Of a stretch of 33,491 nucleotides of DNA, positions 32,675-33,491 are shown piece after piece. Position 1 is the first letter of the stretch, and every line of letters starts with the position of its first letter. The notes below the pieces were generated by a model that was not told the DNA's origin, ran no database searches, and saw only the letters and a list, made by a program, of their open reading frames with translations. Source of the stretch: Oscillospiraceae bacterium (lineage in GTDB: Bacteria; Bacillota; Clostridia; Oscillospirales; Oscillospiraceae); contig JAGASJ010000054.1 of assembly GCA_017621795.1 (NCBI GenBank), positions 1-33,491 on the forward strand, given 5' to 3'. The translations under genes were made by a program, and so were the position numbers.

Positions 32675-32724
32675 GACCTGTAAAGAGCCGCAAGGATCGC
32701 TTGCGGTGGTTACGGGGGATTCAA

Positions 32725-33456
32725 ATGACCAGATTTTTTGTAACGTCCCGGGAGTTAGACGGGGATTTTTTGGTGTTGACCGGTGAAAACGCAGACCACG
32801 CCAAGGTACTGCGCCTGAAAAACGGGGAGCAGGTCTTGGTATGTGACGGTGAGGGCAGAGAGTGTATTTGCACGGTCAGTGATGTCAGCCCCGGGCAAAT
32901 CAGCCTGGTGGTGCTTTCCCGGCAGGAGAGCAAAACGGAGGCTTCCGTCCGTGTGCGGGTCTATATGGCCTTTCCCAAGGGGGACAAGCTGGAGCACGTG
33001 ATTCAAAAGGCAACAGAGCTGGGGGCTTATGAGATCGTGGCATTTCCCTCCAACAGATGTGTTTCCAGACCGGATGAAAAAAGCCTGCAGAAAAAGCTGG
33101 AGCGCTGGCAGAAGATTGCCGCCTCTGCGGCAGAGCAGTCCGGGCGGGGACTTGTGCCCCGTGTGCGGGTACTGAAAAGCTATCAGGAGGCACTGCAGGA
33201 TGGGGCGCAAACAGACCTGCCGATTTTGTTCTACGAAAATGAACGGGCCACCACCTTGCGTATGGCGTTGGAGGAACAGCCGTTCCGGTCTGTTTCCCTG
33301 CTCACCGGACCGGAGGGAGGCTTGGAGGAGCGGGAAGTGGAGCAGGCAAAAAACGCCGGCTTCCGAATTTGCACCTTGGGCAGCCGCATTTTGCGGTGTG
33401 AAACAGCGCCGCTGTGTGCACTGTCGGCAGTGATGTATGCCGCCGGAGAATTTTAA
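32725..33456 (+). CDS. rsmE: 16S rRNA m3U1498 methyltransferase
   Basis: RsmE transfers a methyl group from S-adenosylmethionine to N3 of U1498 in 16S rRNA. The 243-residue protein has the N-terminal PUA-like region and the C-terminal SPOUT (knotted) domain with EQSGR (137-141), LLTGPEGGLEEREV (GPEGG at 195-199) and LGSRILRCETA (218-228). The frame can be opened at TTG 32701, but GGGGG lies in between, 6 bases before ATG 32725, which is preferred. Monocistronic within the window, followed by a hairpin. Confidence 0.95.
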   Translation: MTRFFVTSRELDGDFLVLTGENADHAKVLRLKNGEQVLVCDGEGRECICTVSDVSPGQISLVVLSRQESKTEASVRVRVYMAFPKGDKLEHVIQKATELGAYEIVAFPSNRCVSRPDEKSLQKKLERWQKIAASAAEQSGRGLVPRVRVLKSYQEALQDGAQTDLPILFYENERATTLRMALEEQPFRSVSLLTGPEGGLEEREVEQAKNAGFRICTLGSRILRCETAPLCALSAVMYAAGEF

Positions 33457-33464
33457 AAAATAAG

Positions 33465-33491
33465 GGCTTGTTGCGAATATTGCAACAAGCC
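33465..33491 (+). terminator. Hairpin after rsmE, cut by the window edge
   Basis: GGCTTGTTGC (33465-33474) pairs perfectly with GCAACAAGCC (33482-33491), with a 7-base loop. The window ends at the last stem base, so a T-run cannot be checked. Confidence 0.65.

Noticed and set aside
32523-32786. An 87-codon frame before rsmE
   Set aside because: It begins at TTG without a ribosome site, spans the rsmE promoter and overlaps the rsmE start in another frame.

Overview
The window looks like a chromosomal segment of a Clostridia-class Firmicute, most likely Oscillospiraceae/Ruminococcaceae-like. The support is a two-subunit transketolase, a DnaD plus DnaI-type primosome pair, strong AGGAGG-type ribosome sites, sigma-A promoters with 17-bp spacers, a YozG/YoaS-like regulator pair and roughly balanced GC. 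Genus cannot be decided from the sequence alone.

Layout. (1) 1-179: three stacked hairpins, at least one a terminator for something left of the window. (2) 180-6141: threonine/aspartate-family biosynthesis as two divergent operons, hom-lysC-asd leftward and thrC-thrB rightward, fired from overlapping divergent promoters whose -35 boxes form a perfect inverted repeat. (3) 6232-26368: a surface-polysaccharide locus of about 20 kb in four transcription blocks: a leftward PIG-L deacetylase plus formyltransferase; a rightward glycosyltransferase, TupA-like ATP-grasp and glycosyltransferase; a leftward UDP-HexNAc dehydrogenase, asparagine-synthetase-like ligase and UDP-HexNAc 4-epimerase; and a long rightward block with two EpsG/Wzy-like polymerases, five glycosyltransferase domains in four genes, a Wzx flippase, an acyltransferase-like membrane protein and GtrA. 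(4) 26448-28230: split transketolase. (5) 28281-28614: intergenic repeat material. (6) 28676-31185: DnaD-like, DnaI-like and HAD phosphatase. (7) 31264-31624: tRNA-Leu(UAA), followed by an extended perfect palindrome and an array of micro-hairpins. (8) 31625-32483: XRE regulator plus DUF2975 membrane protein with a direct-repeat operator. (9) 32725-33456: rsmE.

How it works together (inference). The dehydrogenase and epimerase should make UDP-GalNAcA from UDP-GlcNAc. Two different carboxylate-activating enzymes (asparagine-synthetase-like and TupA-like ATP-grasp) are candidates to amidate that uronic acid or couple an amine or amino acid to it. The deacetylase and formyltransferase pair is suited to swapping an N-acetyl for an N-formyl group. 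Together they suggest a Wzx/Wzy-type acidic polysaccharide with amidated and N-formylated aminosugars. No initiating phosphoglycosyltransferase or Wzz-like regulator is present, so those must lie elsewhere.

The most unexplained signal is the micro-hairpin array at 31404-31575: eight copies of a 9-nt linker (four forward, then four reverse-complement) separating seven different perfect palindromes, directly next to a 34-bp perfect inverted repeat that contains the 3' end of the tRNA gene.
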